Assembly (NCBI RefSeq): GCF_009498455.1
Contig: NZ_CP045644.1
Span: forward strand, 2,139,001 to 2,203,000
DNA from: Variovorax paradoxus
GTDB taxonomy: Bacteria > Pseudomonadota > Gammaproteobacteria > Burkholderiales > Burkholderiaceae_C
DNA length: 64,000 nucleotides
Reading direction: 5' to 3'
A program made the position numbers and the translations under genes. Below, in pieces: positions 1-12,549 of the stretch. The notes beneath the pieces are model-generated. The model made no database searches. It was not told where the DNA came from and saw only the letters and a list, made by a program, of their open reading frames with translations. Each line of letters starts with the position of its first letter. Position 1 is the first letter of the stretch.

Positions 1-379
1 ACCCCAAGGCGGCGGAAATTGACGTGCTGGAATGCGCGGTGCCGAAATGATCGTGCTCGGATTCGGCGCGGCGTGGAAATCCGGAAATGCCGCCGAATTG
101 ACGCAAGGTGGCCATGGCCTGGCGCCGGCCCGTGAGGATCTTGTGGGCGTAACTCTGGTGGCCCACGTCCCACACGATGCGGTCGCGCGGGGTGTCGAAG
201 ACGTAGTGCAGGGCGACGGTCAGCTCGACCGTGCCGAGGTTGGAGGCAAAGTGGCCGCCCGTGCGGGACACGTTGTCGACGATGAAGGCGCGCAGTTCGT
301 CCGCAAGGCCCGGCAATTGCGCGATGCCGAGCTGGCGCAGCGAATGAGGCGAGTCGATGGCTTCGAGCAAGGCATGCAT
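1..379 (-). CDS. dxs: 1-deoxy-D-xylulose-5-phosphate synthase, N-terminal part (runs off left edge)
   Basis: Reading leftward from an ATG at 379, 126 codons are open to the window edge. DXS condenses pyruvate and glyceraldehyde-3-phosphate using thiamine diphosphate, the first step of the MEP isoprenoid pathway, in the cytosol. The visible part has the family's N-terminal signatures: [19 protein letters not shown], with the conserved active-site His at about residue 43, then [17 protein letters not shown], then [25 protein letters not shown] ribosome site lies 8 bases before the ATG. The cofactor GDG motif lies outside the window. The gene is not preceded by xseB and ispA, the usual partners of the main betaproteobacterial dxs as I recall them, so this may be a second copy. 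The identity as a DXS-family protein is firm; the paralogue idea is inference. Confidence 0.88.
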   Translation of the reverse strand, partial: MHALLEAIDSPHSLRQLGIAQLPGLADELRAFIVDNVSRTGGHFASNLGTVELTVALHYVFDTPRDRIVWDVGHQSYAHKILTGRRQAMATLRQFGGISGFPRRAESEHDHFGTAHSSTSISAALG

Positions 380-793
380 TCCGGTTTCTCCGTGGGGATG
401 GAAACGCGCGGGCCGTGATGAATGAATTCTTCGTGCGATGCGGATCTGATTATTTTTGGACAAAACAATGCCTTGGAAATTGATCGTTCAATTTCCTTGT
501 CAAAGCCTCCGTGGGAATCTGAAAAACGCATCGACTCTGTTTTTAATTTCGAGTCAGGCGAAATCAGGAGGTCAGCGTAGGGGATGGAATTGGCAGGTGC
601 AAGCGAATGCCGTCGCAAATTTTTTGATACCCCGGGTTATTTCCCCCGGAGGTTCTAATCAGTTTTTTGGATGGCGCGGCAGCCGCGCGCGACCGTCGCC
701 GCGGCCGTTCGGAAACGGCTGCGGGGAGGTCAGGAGTCAGGGGCGGTGGGTGCGCCGACGCCCGTGCGTGGCGGGCAGTCGGGCGGAGCGTCG
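380..793. other. 414-base gene-free interval between dxs and lipA
   Basis: No convincing gene is visible. The half next to dxs (about 420-660) is clearly less GC-rich than its surroundings, as expected for a promoter region, and holds the inverted repeat listed separately. The half next to lipA is very GC-rich. It contains small palindromes (for example around 677-695) but no U-tract, so I see no canonical terminator for lipA here. Confidence 0.6.
475..503 (-). promoter_or_regulatory. Perfect 9-bp inverted repeat overlapping a possible dxs promoter
   Basis: GGAAATTGA and TCAATTTCC form a perfect inverted repeat with a 4-base spacer at 475-496, about 100 bases upstream of the dxs start. On the minus strand a consensus TTGACA lies directly upstream at 503-498. 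The position 17 bases further (480-475) falls inside the repeat and is a weak -10. The arrangement suggests an operator over a promoter; no regulator is identified. Confidence 0.4.
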
Positions 794-1777
794 TCAGACG
801 CCGGCGGCGTGCGCCTGCTGGTCGGCGTGGTAGCTGGAGCGCACCATGGCGCCCACGGCCGCGTGGCTGAAGCCCATCTTGTAGGCCTCTTCCTCGAACA
901 TCTTGAAGGTGTCGGGGTGCACGTAGCGGCGCACCGGCAGGTGCGAGCCCGACGGCGACAGGTACTGGCCGATGGTCAGCATGTCGATGTCGTGGGCGCG
1001 CATGTCGCGCATGACCTGCAGGATCTCTTCGTCGGTTTCGCCCAGGCCGACCATGATGCCGCTCTTGGTCGGCACCTTCGGGTGCAGCGCCTTGAACTTC
1101 TTCAGCAGGTTCAGGCTGAACTGGTAGTCGCTGCCGGGGCGCGCTTCCTTGTACAGGCGCGGCGCGGTCTCGAGGTTGTGGTTCATCACGTCAGGCGGCG
1201 CGGCCTTGAGGATCTCGAGGGCGCGGTCGTCGCGGCCGCGGAAGTCGGGCACCAGAATTTCGATCTGCGTCATCGGCGAGAGCTCGCGGATGTTGGTGAT
1301 GCAGTCGACGAAGTGCTGGCTGCCGCCGTCGCGCAGGTCGTCGCGGTCGACGCTGGTGATCACCACGTACTTCAGGCGCAGCTTGGCGATGGTCTTGGCG
1401 AGGTTGAGCGGCTCGTCCTTGTCGAGCGGATCGGGGCGGCCGTGGCCCACGTCGCAGAACGGGCAGCGGCGCGTGCACTTGTCGCCCATGATCATGAAGG
1501 TGGCCGTGCCGTTGCCGAAGCATTCGCCGATGTTCGGGCACGAGGCTTCTTCGCAGACCGTGTGCAGGTTGCTTTCGCGCAGGATCTGCTTGATCTCGTA
1601 GAAGCGCGTGGTGGGGCTGCCGGCCTTGACGCGGATCCACTCGGGCTTCTTGAGCACTTCGCCGGTCTGCACCACCTTGACGGGGATGCGCGACAGCTTG
1701 GCCGCGGCCTTCTGCTTGGCCAGGGGGTTGTAGTTTTCGGCGCTCTGGGCGTCGCGGACGACTTCGGTGGTGCTCAT
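794..1777 (-). CDS. lipA: Lipoyl synthase (radical SAM)
   Basis: A 327-residue protein of normal family length. LipA inserts two sulfurs into octanoyl groups on lipoyl domains of 2-oxoacid dehydrogenases and the glycine cleavage H protein, using S-adenosylmethionine and two 4Fe-4S clusters. Both cluster motifs are visible: [13 protein letters not shown] (the sacrificial auxiliary cluster, CX4CX5C) and CTRRCPFCD (the radical SAM CX3CX2C). The RSSYHAD region near the C-terminus carries the third auxiliary-cluster ligand, a serine. It starts 7 bases after lipB stops and is the last gene of the dat-DUF493-lipB-lipA operon. The N-terminal ~50 residues are the usual variable leader. Confidence 0.97.
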   Translation of the reverse strand: MSTTEVVRDAQSAENYNPLAKQKAAAKLSRIPVKVVQTGEVLKKPEWIRVKAGSPTTRFYEIKQILRESNLHTVCEEASCPNIGECFGNGTATFMIMGDKCTRRCPFCDVGHGRPDPLDKDEPLNLAKTIAKLRLKYVVITSVDRDDLRDGGSQHFVDCITNIRELSPMTQIEILVPDFRGRDDRALEILKAAPPDVMNHNLETAPRLYKEARPGSDYQFSLNLLKKFKALHPKVPTKSGIMVGLGETDEEILQVMRDMRAHDIDMLTIGQYLSPSGSHLPVRRYVHPDTFKMFEEEAYKMGFSHAAVGAMVRSSYHADQQAHAAGV

Positions 1778-1784
1778 TGGATTG

Positions 1785-2459
1785 CTAAGGTGCCAGGAAG
1801 GTGATGAGCTTCTGGCCCAGCACGCCGGCAGCTTCTTCCCATGTGGTTTGGACGCCGATTGTAGAAAGGTCGACCGTTTTCAGCCCCGCATAGCCGCAAG
1901 GGTTGATGCGGGAGAAGGGTTCGAGGTCCATCGCGACATTGAGCGACACACCGTGGTAGGTGGCGTGGCGGCTCACCTTGATGCCCAGCGCGGCGATCTT
2001 GCCCAGGCCCCGGAACGGGTCGGCGCCGGGCATCGGGCCGGTGAGCGCGGCGTGCGAGAACGGGTCGTCCAGGCGCACGTAGATGCCCGGAGCGCCGGCC
2101 ACGCGGTGGCCGGTCACGCCGAAATGGGCGAGCGTGCGCAGCACCGATTCCTCGATGCGGTAGACGTATTCCTTGACGTAGTAGCCGGCGCGCCGCAGGT
2201 CGATGAGCGGGTAGGCCACCACCTGGCCCGGGCCGTGGAAGGTGACCTGCCCGCCCCGGTCGGTCTGCACGACCGGGATCGGGCCGGGCGCCAGGATGTG
2301 GTCGGTCTTGCCCGCCAGCCCCTGGGTGAACACGGGGTCGTGCTCGCAGATCCACAGCGCGTCGGGGCTCTCGGGCGTGCGCTCCTGCGTGAAGCGCTGC
2401 ATCGCCGCATAGGTGGCGAGGTAGTCGGCCCGGCCGAGCGACTGCGCTTCGATGGTCAA
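1785..2459 (-). CDS. lipB: Octanoyl-[ACP]:protein N-octanoyltransferase
   Basis: LipB moves octanoate from acyl carrier protein to lipoyl domains, providing the substrate for LipA. The 224-residue product has the family signature [12 protein letters not shown], the catalytic lysine in the [13 protein letters not shown] segment and the catalytic cysteine in INPCGYAG. No ATG lies at the expected place. The best start is a TTG at 2459-2457 that overlaps the TGA of the upstream DUF493 gene (TTGA), which implies translational coupling. The assignment is secure; the TTG start is inferred from the overlap and from homologue length. Confidence 0.93.
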   Translation of the reverse strand: MTIEAQSLGRADYLATYAAMQRFTQERTPESPDALWICEHDPVFTQGLAGKTDHILAPGPIPVVQTDRGGQVTFHGPGQVVAYPLIDLRRAGYYVKEYVYRIEESVLRTLAHFGVTGHRVAGAPGIYVRLDDPFSHAALTGPMPGADPFRGLGKIAALGIKVSRHATYHGVSLNVAMDLEPFSRINPCGYAGLKTVDLSTIGVQTTWEEAAGVLGQKLITFLAP

Positions 2460-2779
2460 AGAACGACCTTGACCGACGGGTGCGACGACAGCGCGCGATA
2501 GAGGTCGTCGAGCTGTTCGCGGCTGGTGGCGGTGACGGTGATGGTCACGCCCAGGTAGTTGCCGGCCTTGCTGTCGCGCAGCTCGACGGTGGTGGCGTCG
2601 AAGTTGGGGTCGAAGCGCTCGGCGATCTGTGTGATGGCGTGCACCAGGCCGTCGGTCTTGACGCCCATCACCTTGATCGGGAACTGCGAGGGGTACTCGA
2701 TCAGCGATTCCTTGCGCGGGTCGGGGATCGGTGCCGTGTCGTCGGGGGTGGCGGTCGGGGGCGTGGTGTTGTCGGTCAT
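2456..2779 (-). CDS. DUF493 (YbeD-like) regulatory-type protein
   Basis: A 107-residue protein with a disordered Pro/Thr/Asp-rich N-terminus (about 25 residues) followed by a YbeD/DUF493 domain starting at [16 protein letters not shown]. The YbeD fold resembles ACT-like regulatory domains; its biochemical role is not settled. It sits between a D-amino-acid-transaminase-like gene and lipB, as ybeD does beside lipB in E. coli, so a link to lipoylation is likely but unproven. Its ATG overlaps the stop of the upstream gene (ATGA, 2776-2779), and its own stop overlaps the lipB TTG. Confidence 0.88.
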   Translation of the reverse strand: MTDNTTPPTATPDDTAPIPDPRKESLIEYPSQFPIKVMGVKTDGLVHAITQIAERFDPNFDATTVELRDSKAGNYLGVTITVTATSREQLDDLYRALSSHPSVKVVL

Positions 2780-3669
2780 GCAAGGGCTCCTGGCTTCTCA
2801 GCGTTGCGTTGCTTGGCCTGTTGGTAGGCGGCATACAAGCTCTGGTAGATGGGGCCGGGACGGCCATTGCCAATGGGCTGGCCATCGAGCGTGGTGACGG
2901 GCAGCACCTCCTTGGTGGCGGAAGAAAGCAGCAGCTCATCGGCGCCGAACACCTCGTTGCGCGACACGCGCCGCAGCGCAAAGGGAATGCCGCTGTCCTG
3001 GCACAGGCGCTCGAGCAGGCCGTAGCGGATGCCGGTCAGCACGAGGTTGTCTTTGGGCGGGCCGATGAGCGTGCCGTCCTTCACGATCCACACGTTGCTC
3101 GACGAGGCCTCGCTGAGCGAGTCGCCGCGGAACATCACGGTTTCGGTCGCGCCGGCCTCCACGCTGATCTGCCGTGCGAGCACCGCGCCCAGCAGGCTGG
3201 TGCTCTTGATGTGGGCCTTCTGCCAGCGGAAGTCGTCGGCGGTGACGCAGGTCACGCCCTTGGCGCGCACCGCATCGGCCACGGGCGGCAGGGGGTTCAC
3301 CATCGCGAACACCGTGGGGCGCAGGCCGCGCACCATCACGTGGTCGCGCGGCGCGACGCCGCGCGACACCTGGAAGTAGATCGCCTGCGGCGCGTTGCCC
3401 AGCGGTGCGGCAAGCTGCATCGCAATGGCACGCCATTCGTCGCGCGCGTAGGGGTTGTCGATCTGCAGTTCGGCCAGCGAACGCTCGAGGCGTGCGATGT
3501 GCTCGTCGAAGCAGAAGGGCACTCCGAAGTACACAGGGATGACTTCGTAGATGCCGTCGCCGAAGATGAAGCCGCGGTCGAGGACGCTGATCTTCGCGTC
3601 GCGCAGGGGGGTGAATTCGCCGTTGAGAAAGCACGGCGTGTCGGGCAGTGCCGAGGTGATGTCTTGCAT
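2776..3669 (-). CDS. D-amino acid transaminase-like, PLP fold type IV
   Basis: A class IV aminotransferase of about 297 residues. The N-terminal [20 protein letters not shown] is typical of D-alanine/branched-chain transaminases. The catalytic PLP lysine is expected in the [15 protein letters not shown] segment, and phosphate-binding residues follow in [11 protein letters not shown]. It probably interconverts D-amino acids and 2-oxoacids; 4-amino-4-deoxychorismate lyase is a related alternative. I start at the ATG at 3669 because it begins the domain; a GTG at 3693 would add eight residues. It is the first gene of the leftward operon ending in lipA. Confidence 0.85.
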   Translation of the reverse strand: MQDITSALPDTPCFLNGEFTPLRDAKISVLDRGFIFGDGIYEVIPVYFGVPFCFDEHIARLERSLAELQIDNPYARDEWRAIAMQLAAPLGNAPQAIYFQVSRGVAPRDHVMVRGLRPTVFAMVNPLPPVADAVRAKGVTCVTADDFRWQKAHIKSTSLLGAVLARQISVEAGATETVMFRGDSLSEASSSNVWIVKDGTLIGPPKDNLVLTGIRYGLLERLCQDSGIPFALRRVSRNEVFGADELLLSSATKEVLPVTTLDGQPIGNGRPGPIYQSLYAAYQQAKQRNAEKPGALA

Positions 3670-3730
3670 CCGCAAATTATGGGCGGACGCCACACTCGGT
3701 GCAGAACTGTCGACGAAGTGTCACGTTATG

Positions 3731-3776
3731 GCGGGACCCCGCTAGGTTTTACTTATAATCAATGGCTTTGTAAAAT
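3731..3776 (+). promoter_or_regulatory. Probable promoter of the atp operon
   Basis: Two overlapping arrangements are visible. One is a consensus TATAAT at 3754-3759 with no good -35. The other is TTTACT (3748-3753) with TAAAAT (3771-3776) at 17-bp spacing. A short GC-rich inverted repeat (GCGGG/CCCGC) lies at 3731-3742. The region is AT-rich compared with the genes on either side and lies 30-75 bases before atpI. The exact transcription start is not known. Confidence 0.5.
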
Positions 3777-3806
3777 TCTCCGGGGACAAACACGGGGTGC
3801 ATTCGA

Positions 3807-4277
3807 ATGACAACCAACGCCCCTGTCCCTGAGGTTGACGCCGAAGAATCCGATTTCAAGCCACTCACGGCCGAAGAGGCCCAGAAGTTGCGCGAGCAAA
3901 ACCCCGAGCTGTCACCCTGGTGGGTGATCGCAGCCCAAGTGGCTGCAGGTGTGGTGGTGGCTTGCCTGGCGTGGATCTGGACGGCGCGATCCGAGGCTGC
4001 AATCTCGGCGTTTTACGGAGCCATGACAGTAGCGATCCCTGCGGCCTTGTTTGTCCGCGGTGTCCGGCGCAAGCCGGGCATGCCGTCGCAGGCTGTCATG
4101 TTGAGGTTTTTTGTGTGGGAGATGATCAAGATCGCGTTGACCGTAGCCTTGCTGGCCGCGGCGCCGTGGCTGATCGGGGGGCTCGTCTGGCTGGCCATGG
4201 TGGCTGGCGTGGTGGTCGCCATGAAGATGTACTGGGTGGCACTGTTGGTGCGGCCCAAATTTTTGAACCGGATTTGA
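3807..4277 (+). CDS. atpI: ATP synthase subunit I (assembly factor)
   Basis: A 156-residue membrane protein at the head of the ATP synthase operon. An acidic soluble N-terminus (about 30 residues) is followed by four predicted membrane segments, roughly at residues 36-55, 63-83, 102-122 and 124-145. AtpI is non-essential and is thought to help assemble the c-ring. The N-terminal extension is longer than in E. coli (126 residues), though long forms are known from related bacteria. The assignment rests on hydropathy plus position 26 bases before atpB, as sequence conservation in this family is low. Confidence 0.85.
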   Translation: MTTNAPVPEVDAEESDFKPLTAEEAQKLREQNPELSPWWVIAAQVAAGVVVACLAWIWTARSEAAISAFYGAMTVAIPAALFVRGVRRKPGMPSQAVMLRFFVWEMIKIALTVALLAAAPWLIGGLVWLAMVAGVVVAMKMYWVALLVRPKFLNRI

Positions 4278-4303
4278 CTGTTTTGGAAGAGAGACGCTGA
4301 AAG

Positions 4304-5182
4304 ATGGCCGCCGAAGGACACGCCCCGACCGCGAGTGAATACATCGTTCACCACCTCCAGCACTGGCAAGTCGACTGGAGCCTCAAGCCCGTCGTTCAAT
4401 CCGCCATTGTTGACTTCAACGTCATCAACCTCGACTCGGTGCTCTATGCACTGATCATCGGCGCATTGGGCTGCTTCGTGCTGTGGCTGGCTGCCCGCAA
4501 GGCAACGCCCGGCGTGCCCGGCCGTTTCCAGGCGGCGGTCGAAATCCTGGTCGAGATGGTCGACAACCAGGCCAAGGCCAACATTCACAACGCCGCGAGC
4601 CGCAAGTTCATTGCCCCGCTGGCGCTCACCGTGTTCGTCTGGATCTTCCTGCTGAACGCCATGGACATGCTGCCGGTCGACCTGCTGCCGGCCGTCTGGA
4701 CCCAGGTCTACTCGGCCATGGGCCACGATCCGCACCACGCCTACATGCGCGTCGTGCCGACCGCCGACCTCTCGACCACGCTCGGTCTTTCCACCTCCGT
4801 GCTGCTCCTGTGCCTGTTCTACAGCGTCAAGGTCAAGGGCCTGGGCGGCTGGGGCCACGAGCTGATCACCGCGCCTTTCGGTGCCCACCCGCTGTTGTGG
4901 CCCATCAACCTGCTGATGCAGGTCATCGAGTACCTGGCCAAGACGGTTTCACACGGCATGCGGTTGTTCGGCAACATGTATGCAGGCGAGCTCGTCTTCA
5001 TGCTCATCGCCCTCATGGGCGGTGCCATGGCGGCCTCGTTCTCCGGTGTGATGCTGCCCATCGGGCACGTCATTGCCGGCACCGTCTGGGCGATCTTCCA
5101 CATCCTGGTGATCACGCTGCAGGCTTTCATCTTCATGATGCTGACCCTGATCTATCTGGGCCAGGCGCATGAGGCGCATTGA
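4304..5182 (+). CDS. atpB: F1Fo ATP synthase subunit a
   Basis: A 292-residue integral membrane subunit that forms the two proton half-channels against the c-ring. The essential arginine lies in HGMRLFGNMYAGELVF in the penultimate helix, and the C-terminal helix has the usual IFHILVITLQAFIFMML pattern. An amphipathic N-terminus starting ASEYIVHHLQHWQVDW is typical of proteobacterial AtpB. It is followed by a 49-base gap and a clear AAGGAG site before atpE. Confidence 0.97.
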   Translation: MAAEGHAPTASEYIVHHLQHWQVDWSLKPVVQSAIVDFNVINLDSVLYALIIGALGCFVLWLAARKATPGVPGRFQAAVEILVEMVDNQAKANIHNAASRKFIAPLALTVFVWIFLLNAMDMLPVDLLPAVWTQVYSAMGHDPHHAYMRVVPTADLSTTLGLSTSVLLLCLFYSVKVKGLGGWGHELITAPFGAHPLLWPINLLMQVIEYLAKTVSHGMRLFGNMYAGELVFMLIALMGGAMAASFSGVMLPIGHVIAGTVWAIFHILVITLQAFIFMMLTLIYLGQAHEAH

Positions 5183-5222
5183 GTTTCCCTTTTTCTTTTC
5201 GTTTGCTTTAAATCTGTTCTAA

Positions 5223-5501
<279 letters not shown>

Positions 5502-5534
5502 GCCGGTTCAACGCCACTCCAGAAAGGTGTTGCC

Positions 5535-6005
5535 GTGAGTATCAACGCGACCCTGTTCGTTCAGGCCATCGTCTTCTTGCTGCTGGTGCTGTTCACGATG
5601 AAATTCGTGTGGCCGCCCATCGCAAAGGCTTTGGATGAACGCGCACAAAAGATCGCTGCGGGCCTGGCGGCCGCCGAGAAGGCCAAGGCTGAACTCGCTT
5701 CCGCCAACCAGCGCGTCGAGCAGGAACTGGTTCAGTCTCGCAACGAGACCACCAGCCGCCTGGCCGATGCCGAGCGCCGCGCCCAGCAGATCATCGAAGA
5801 GGCCAAGGGCCGTGCAACGGTGGAGGCCAACAAGATCGTGGCCGACGCGCACGCCGAAGCCCAACAGCAGTCCGTGCGTGCCCGTGAAGCCCTGCGTGAG
5901 CAGGTCGCTGCACTGGCCGTCAAGGGTGCCGAGCAGATTCTCCGCAAGGAAGTCGATGCCGGTGTCCACGCCGACCTGCTCCAGCGCCTGAAGACCGAGC
6001 TCTGA
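5535..6005 (+). CDS. atpF: F1Fo ATP synthase subunit b
   Basis: A 156-residue peripheral stalk subunit with one N-terminal membrane helix (about residues 7-26) and then a long charged, Ala/Glu/Gln-rich right-handed coiled coil. It starts with GTG at 5535, with AGAAAGG upstream. In the complex the dimer links subunit a to delta and the F1 head. Length equals the E. coli protein, and it is separated from atpH by only 7 bases. Confidence 0.97.
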   Translation: MSINATLFVQAIVFLLLVLFTMKFVWPPIAKALDERAQKIAAGLAAAEKAKAELASANQRVEQELVQSRNETTSRLADAERRAQQIIEEAKGRATVEANKIVADAHAEAQQQSVRAREALREQVAALAVKGAEQILRKEVDAGVHADLLQRLKTEL

Positions 6006-6012
6006 GGACGAT

Positions 6013-6543
6013 ATGGCCGAACTTGCGACCATTGCCCGCCCCTACGCGGACGCGCTCTTCGAGGCTACTTCGAGCGACCTCGAAGGCACGGCCGGCTGGA
6101 TCGGCCAGCTGGCCGCCCTCGCTGCCGATCCGCAGCTCCTGCAGTTCGCTGCCGACCCGAAGGTGTCGCAGGACCAGGTCTTCGACCTGATCTCCGGCCT
6201 CCTGCCGCAAGCCTTGCCGGACGCCGGCAAGAACTTCCTGCGCACGGTGATCGACAACGGCCGGCTGGCTGCATTGCCCGAAGTCGCGGCCCAGTACCGC
6301 GAGCTCAAGAACGCCAAGGGCGGCACGTCCGACGCGGTGATCTACAGCGCCTTCCCGATCGACGCGGCGAGTCTCGCCGAAGTCGGCGCAGCGCTGCAGC
6401 GCCGTTTCGGTCGTCCGCTGAACACGCGTGTGGAATCCGATCCTTCGCTGATCGGCGGCATCCGTGTGGTGGTGGGGGACGAAGTCCTCGACACCTCCGT
6501 CAAGGCGCGTCTCGAACAAATGAAAGCAGCGCTCACCGCCTGA
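6013..6543 (+). CDS. atpH: F1Fo ATP synthase subunit delta
   Basis: A 176-residue OSCP/delta protein that caps F1 and binds the b dimer. The N-terminal helical bundle begins [14 protein letters not shown], and the C-terminal signature [18 protein letters not shown] is characteristic of the family. Length matches E. coli delta (177). It sits between atpF and atpA as in other proteobacteria. Confidence 0.97.
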   Translation: MAELATIARPYADALFEATSSDLEGTAGWIGQLAALAADPQLLQFAADPKVSQDQVFDLISGLLPQALPDAGKNFLRTVIDNGRLAALPEVAAQYRELKNAKGGTSDAVIYSAFPIDAASLAEVGAALQRRFGRPLNTRVESDPSLIGGIRVVVGDEVLDTSVKARLEQMKAALTA

Positions 6544-6590
6544 GGCGGCGAGCCGCGGTTGGCCCTATTTATTGAAAGAAGGAAAGAGTC

Positions 6591-8204
<1,614 letters not shown>

Positions 8205-8237
8205 TCGACCCCTTGACCGACGCAAGAAGGAGTTCAT

Positions 8238-9113
8238 ATGGCAGCTGGTAAGGAAATCCGCGGCAAGATCAAATCGGTGGAGAACACCAAGAAGATCACC
8301 AAGGCCATGGAAATGGTCTCGGTTTCCAAGATGCGCAAGGCGCAAGAGCGCATGCGTGCCGCCCGCCCCTACAGCGAGAAGATCCGCAACATTGCGGCGA
8401 ACCTTGGCAAGGCGAATCCCGAGTACACGCACGCCTTCATGAAGAAGAACGACGCCAAGGCGATCGGCTTCATCATCGTGACGAGCGACAAGGGCCTGTG
8501 CGGTGGCTTGAACACCAACCTGCTGCGCGCCGTGACGGCCAAGCTGCGCGAAGCGCAGGCCGCTGGCGTGGCGATCGAGTCGGTCGCCATCGGCAGCAAG
8601 GGCCTCGGCTTCCTGAACCGCATCGGCGCCCGCGTGGTCGCGCATGTCACCCACCTGGGTGACACGCCGCACCTGGACAAGCTCATCGGCCCGGTCAAGA
8701 CGCTGCTCGACGCTTACGCGGAAGGCAAGCTCTCGGCCGTGTACCTGTGCTACACGAAGTTCATCAACACGATCAAGCAGGAGCCGCTCGTCGAGCAGCT
8801 GCTGCCGCTGGCCGAAGACTCGCTGAAAGTCGAGGAAGGCCAGCATTCGTGGGATTACATCTACGAGCCCGATGCGCAAAGCGTGATCGACGAGCTGCTG
8901 GTCCGCTATGTGGAGTCGCTGGTCTACCAGGCCGTGGCAGAGAACATGGCGTCCGAGCATTCGGCGCGGATGGTGGCCATGAAGGCTGCCACCGACAACG
9001 CAGGCAATGTGATCAGCGAGCTGAAGCTGGTCTACAACAAGACCCGCCAGGCCGGCATCACCAAGGAGCTCTCGGAAATCGTTTCGGGCGCTGCGGCGGC
9101 CGCCGGTGTCTGA
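8238..9113 (+). CDS. atpG: F1Fo ATP synthase subunit gamma
   Basis: A 291-residue central rotor shaft. The N-terminal helix begins [20 protein letters not shown] followed by [10 protein letters not shown], and the C-terminal signature is [13 protein letters not shown], both hallmark sequences of gamma. A nucleotide-independent Rossmann-like domain lies between the two coiled-coil ends. Length matches the family. It is preceded by AAGGAG and followed 43 bases later by atpD. Confidence 0.98.
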   Translation: MAAGKEIRGKIKSVENTKKITKAMEMVSVSKMRKAQERMRAARPYSEKIRNIAANLGKANPEYTHAFMKKNDAKAIGFIIVTSDKGLCGGLNTNLLRAVTAKLREAQAAGVAIESVAIGSKGLGFLNRIGARVVAHVTHLGDTPHLDKLIGPVKTLLDAYAEGKLSAVYLCYTKFINTIKQEPLVEQLLPLAEDSLKVEEGQHSWDYIYEPDAQSVIDELLVRYVESLVYQAVAENMASEHSARMVAMKAATDNAGNVISELKLVYNKTRQAGITKELSEIVSGAAAAAGV

Positions 9114-9138
9114 GCCCTTCGGACCTCAACAGATTTAA

Positions 9139-10572
<1,434 letters not shown>

Positions 10573-10610
10573 AGCGGCGCACTCGACCGCCTGGCTTCGT
10601 TGCCGTGCTC

Positions 10611-10628
10611 GCCGTACCCATGTACGGC
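10611..10628. repeat. Perfect hairpin in the atpD-atpC gap
   Basis: GCCGTAC and GTACGGC are perfectly complementary around a 4-base CCAT loop. The flanks (about 10595-10645) look like a dispersed GC-rich intergenic element and not like coding sequence. There is no U-tract after the hairpin, so full termination is unlikely; mRNA processing or 3' end protection of the atpD message is possible. That this is a family repeat is an impression from memory and was not checked against a genome. Confidence 0.55.
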
Positions 10629-10702
10629 TGTGCGCGGCGCCTCACCAGACGGCCGACTGCTTGCTTTCCGCCCCCTTCTTCAAACAGGGCAAAGGACAAC
10701 AG

Positions 10703-11122
10703 ATGGCAAACACTATTCATGTGGACGTGGTCAGCGCGGAAGAGTCGATCTTCTCGGGCGAAGCCAAGTTCGTCGCGCTGCCCGGTGAAGCCGGTGAGCT
10801 CGGCATCTATCCGCGCCACACGCCGCTGATCACGCGCATCCGTCCCGGTGCCGTGCGCATCGAGACGGCGGACGGCGGCGAAGAGTTCGTCTTCGTGGCC
10901 GGTGGCATCCTCGAAGTGCAGCCTGACGCCGTCACCGTGCTGTCCGACACCGCGATCCGCGGCAAGGACCTCGACGACGAGAAGGCCAACAAGGCCAAGG
11001 CGGCCGCCGAGGAAGCGCTGAAGAACGCGAAGAGCGACATCGACATCGCGATGGCGCAGTCGGAACTGGCCGTGATGGCTGCGCAGATCGCTGCGCTGCG
11101 CAAGTACCGCCAAAAGAAGTAA
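10703..11122 (+). CDS. atpC: F1Fo ATP synthase subunit epsilon
   Basis: A 139-residue protein with the N-terminal beta-sandwich ([37 protein letters not shown]) that binds gamma and the c-ring, and a C-terminal helical hairpin rich in Ala and Lys that can inhibit hydrolysis. I start at the ATG at 10703. An in-frame TTG upstream (10661) would add non-homologous residues. It is the last gene of the operon, followed by a strong terminator. Confidence 0.96.
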   Translation: MANTIHVDVVSAEESIFSGEAKFVALPGEAGELGIYPRHTPLITRIRPGAVRIETADGGEEFVFVAGGILEVQPDAVTVLSDTAIRGKDLDDEKANKAKAAAEEALKNAKSDIDIAMAQSELAVMAAQIAALRKYRQKK

Positions 11123-11156
11123 ATCAAAGCCGCTGCCTTCGGGCAGAAGCAAAGAA

Positions 11157-11184
11157 GGAAGCCACCCCTCGGGTGGCTTTTTTT
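11157..11184 (+). terminator. Rho-independent terminator of the atp operon
   Basis: The stem GCCACCC/GGGTGGC with a CTC loop (11161-11177) is followed directly by seven T residues. A smaller CTGCC-TTCG-GGCAG hairpin lies just upstream at 11133-11146. Confidence 0.9.
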
Positions 11185-11346
11185 CGTCCCGCCTTTTCCA
11201 GGTTGCGCGCCTGTTTGGTTTGAAATAGGTCGAAGTTAAGCCTTGCCCGGCTGAAGATGCCCTCCTAGTATTCGCCTTCGCGCGGCGACCGATCCTTGGA
11301 TCGTGCGACCGGCGCCTTTTTCTAAAAAAGAGCGGAGACAAAACGC

Positions 11347-12549
11347 GTGGCACCTTGGAGCGGCATCACGACCGACGAAATGCGGTTGCTGGAATCGACC
11401 TTCTGGTCGGCCGGCGGCTCGCGCCATGCCATGGCCGAACAGCTCGGGTTTTCCAAGAGCAAGGCCAACGGCCTGATCGCCGGACTGGTCGACCAGGGCC
11501 TGCTTGCCGAAGCCGGCCTGCAGCGCTCCTCCGGCGGTCGGCGCGCAGAAAACCTCCAGCTCAATGGCGAACTCGGTGTGCTCGTCGGCATCGACATCGG
11601 CGCCACCAGCCTCGACGTCGCGGTGCTGCGCCCCGACCTCACGGTGCTGGCCCAGCATGAAGAAGCCGCCGACGTGCGCGAAGGCCCGGCCGTGGTGCTG
11701 GCCCGTGTGCGCGTGTTGATGCGCGAGTTGCTGGCCCGCTGCGGCCAGGGCGCCAGGAACGTCATGGGCATCGGCATCGGCGTGCCCGGCCCGGTCAACT
11801 TCGAAATCGGCCAGCTCGTGAACCCGCCGCTCATGCCGGCCTGGGACAGCTTCTCGATCCGCGACTACCTGCGCGAAGACTATGCCGCGCCGGTGTTCGT
11901 CGACAACGACGTCAACCTGATGGCGCTCGGCGAGCTGTGGCGGCTGCGCCGCTCGCTCTCGAACTTCCTCGTGATCAAGATCGGCACCGGCATCGGCTGC
12001 GGCATCGTCTGCCACGGCGAGGTGTACCGCGGCGCGGCGGGTTCGGCCGGCGACGTGGGCCACATCTGCGTCGACCAGGAAGGTCCGCGCTGCCACTGCG
12101 GCAACCTGGGCTGCGTCGAGGCGATGGCGGCCGGCCCCGCGATCACGCGCATGGCGATGCAGGCGGCCGAAGCCGGCGAAAGCGAAACGCTCGCCGAATG
12201 CCTGCGCACGCGCGGGCGCATCGACGCCTTCGACGTGGGCCAGGCCAGCCGCGGCGGCGACCCGGCGGCCAACGCCATCATCCAGCGCGCGGGCAGCCTG
12301 ATCGGTCAGATGCTCGCGTCGGTCGTCAACTTCTTCAATCCGTCGCACGTGTTCATCGGCGGCGGCATCACGCGCATCGGGCCGTTGTTTCTCGCGGCCG
12401 TGCGCCAGAGCGTCTACCAGCGCTCGCTCGCGTTGTCGACGCGGCACCTGGAGATTCAATACACGCCGCTGGGCACGCAGGGCGGCCTCGTCGGCGCGGG
12501 CGTGCTGGCGATGCAGGAAACACTCAAGGCCCGAGGGGTGGCGCCATGA
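11347..12549 (+). CDS. ROK-family transcriptional regulator
   Basis: A 400-residue NagC/XylR-type repressor. An N-terminal winged helix-turn-helix (about residues 8-60, including HAMAEQLGFSKSKANGLI) precedes a ROK sugar-kinase-like domain starting at GVLVGIDIGATSLDVAVL. The zinc-binding motif CHCGNLGCVE and the GIGIGVPGPV phosphate loop are intact. It starts with GTG at 11347, and its stop overlaps the ATG of the sugar ABC ATPase (ATGA), so it is co-transcribed with the transporter. ROK regulators usually respond to the sugar handled by their neighbours; the ligand here is unknown. Confidence 0.9.
   Translation: MAPWSGITTDEMRLLESTFWSAGGSRHAMAEQLGFSKSKANGLIAGLVDQGLLAEAGLQRSSGGRRAENLQLNGELGVLVGIDIGATSLDVAVLRPDLTVLAQHEEAADVREGPAVVLARVRVLMRELLARCGQGARNVMGIGIGVPGPVNFEIGQLVNPPLMPAWDSFSIRDYLREDYAAPVFVDNDVNLMALGELWRLRRSLSNFLVIKIGTGIGCGIVCHGEVYRGAAGSAGDVGHICVDQEGPRCHCGNLGCVEAMAAGPAITRMAMQAAEAGESETLAECLRTRGRIDAFDVGQASRGGDPAANAIIQRAGSLIGQMLASVVNFFNPSHVFIGGGITRIGPLFLAAVRQSVYQRSLALSTRHLEIQYTPLGTQGGLVGAGVLAMQETLKARGVAP

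Noticed and set aside
677..695. GC-rich palindrome as a lipA terminator
   Set aside because: On the lipA strand it is followed by A residues and not T residues, and it is about 100 bases past the stop.
671..1804. Open frame of 377 codons antisense to lipA
   Set aside because: LipA has both iron-sulfur motifs on the other strand; this frame is Val/His/Ala-rich without a domain.
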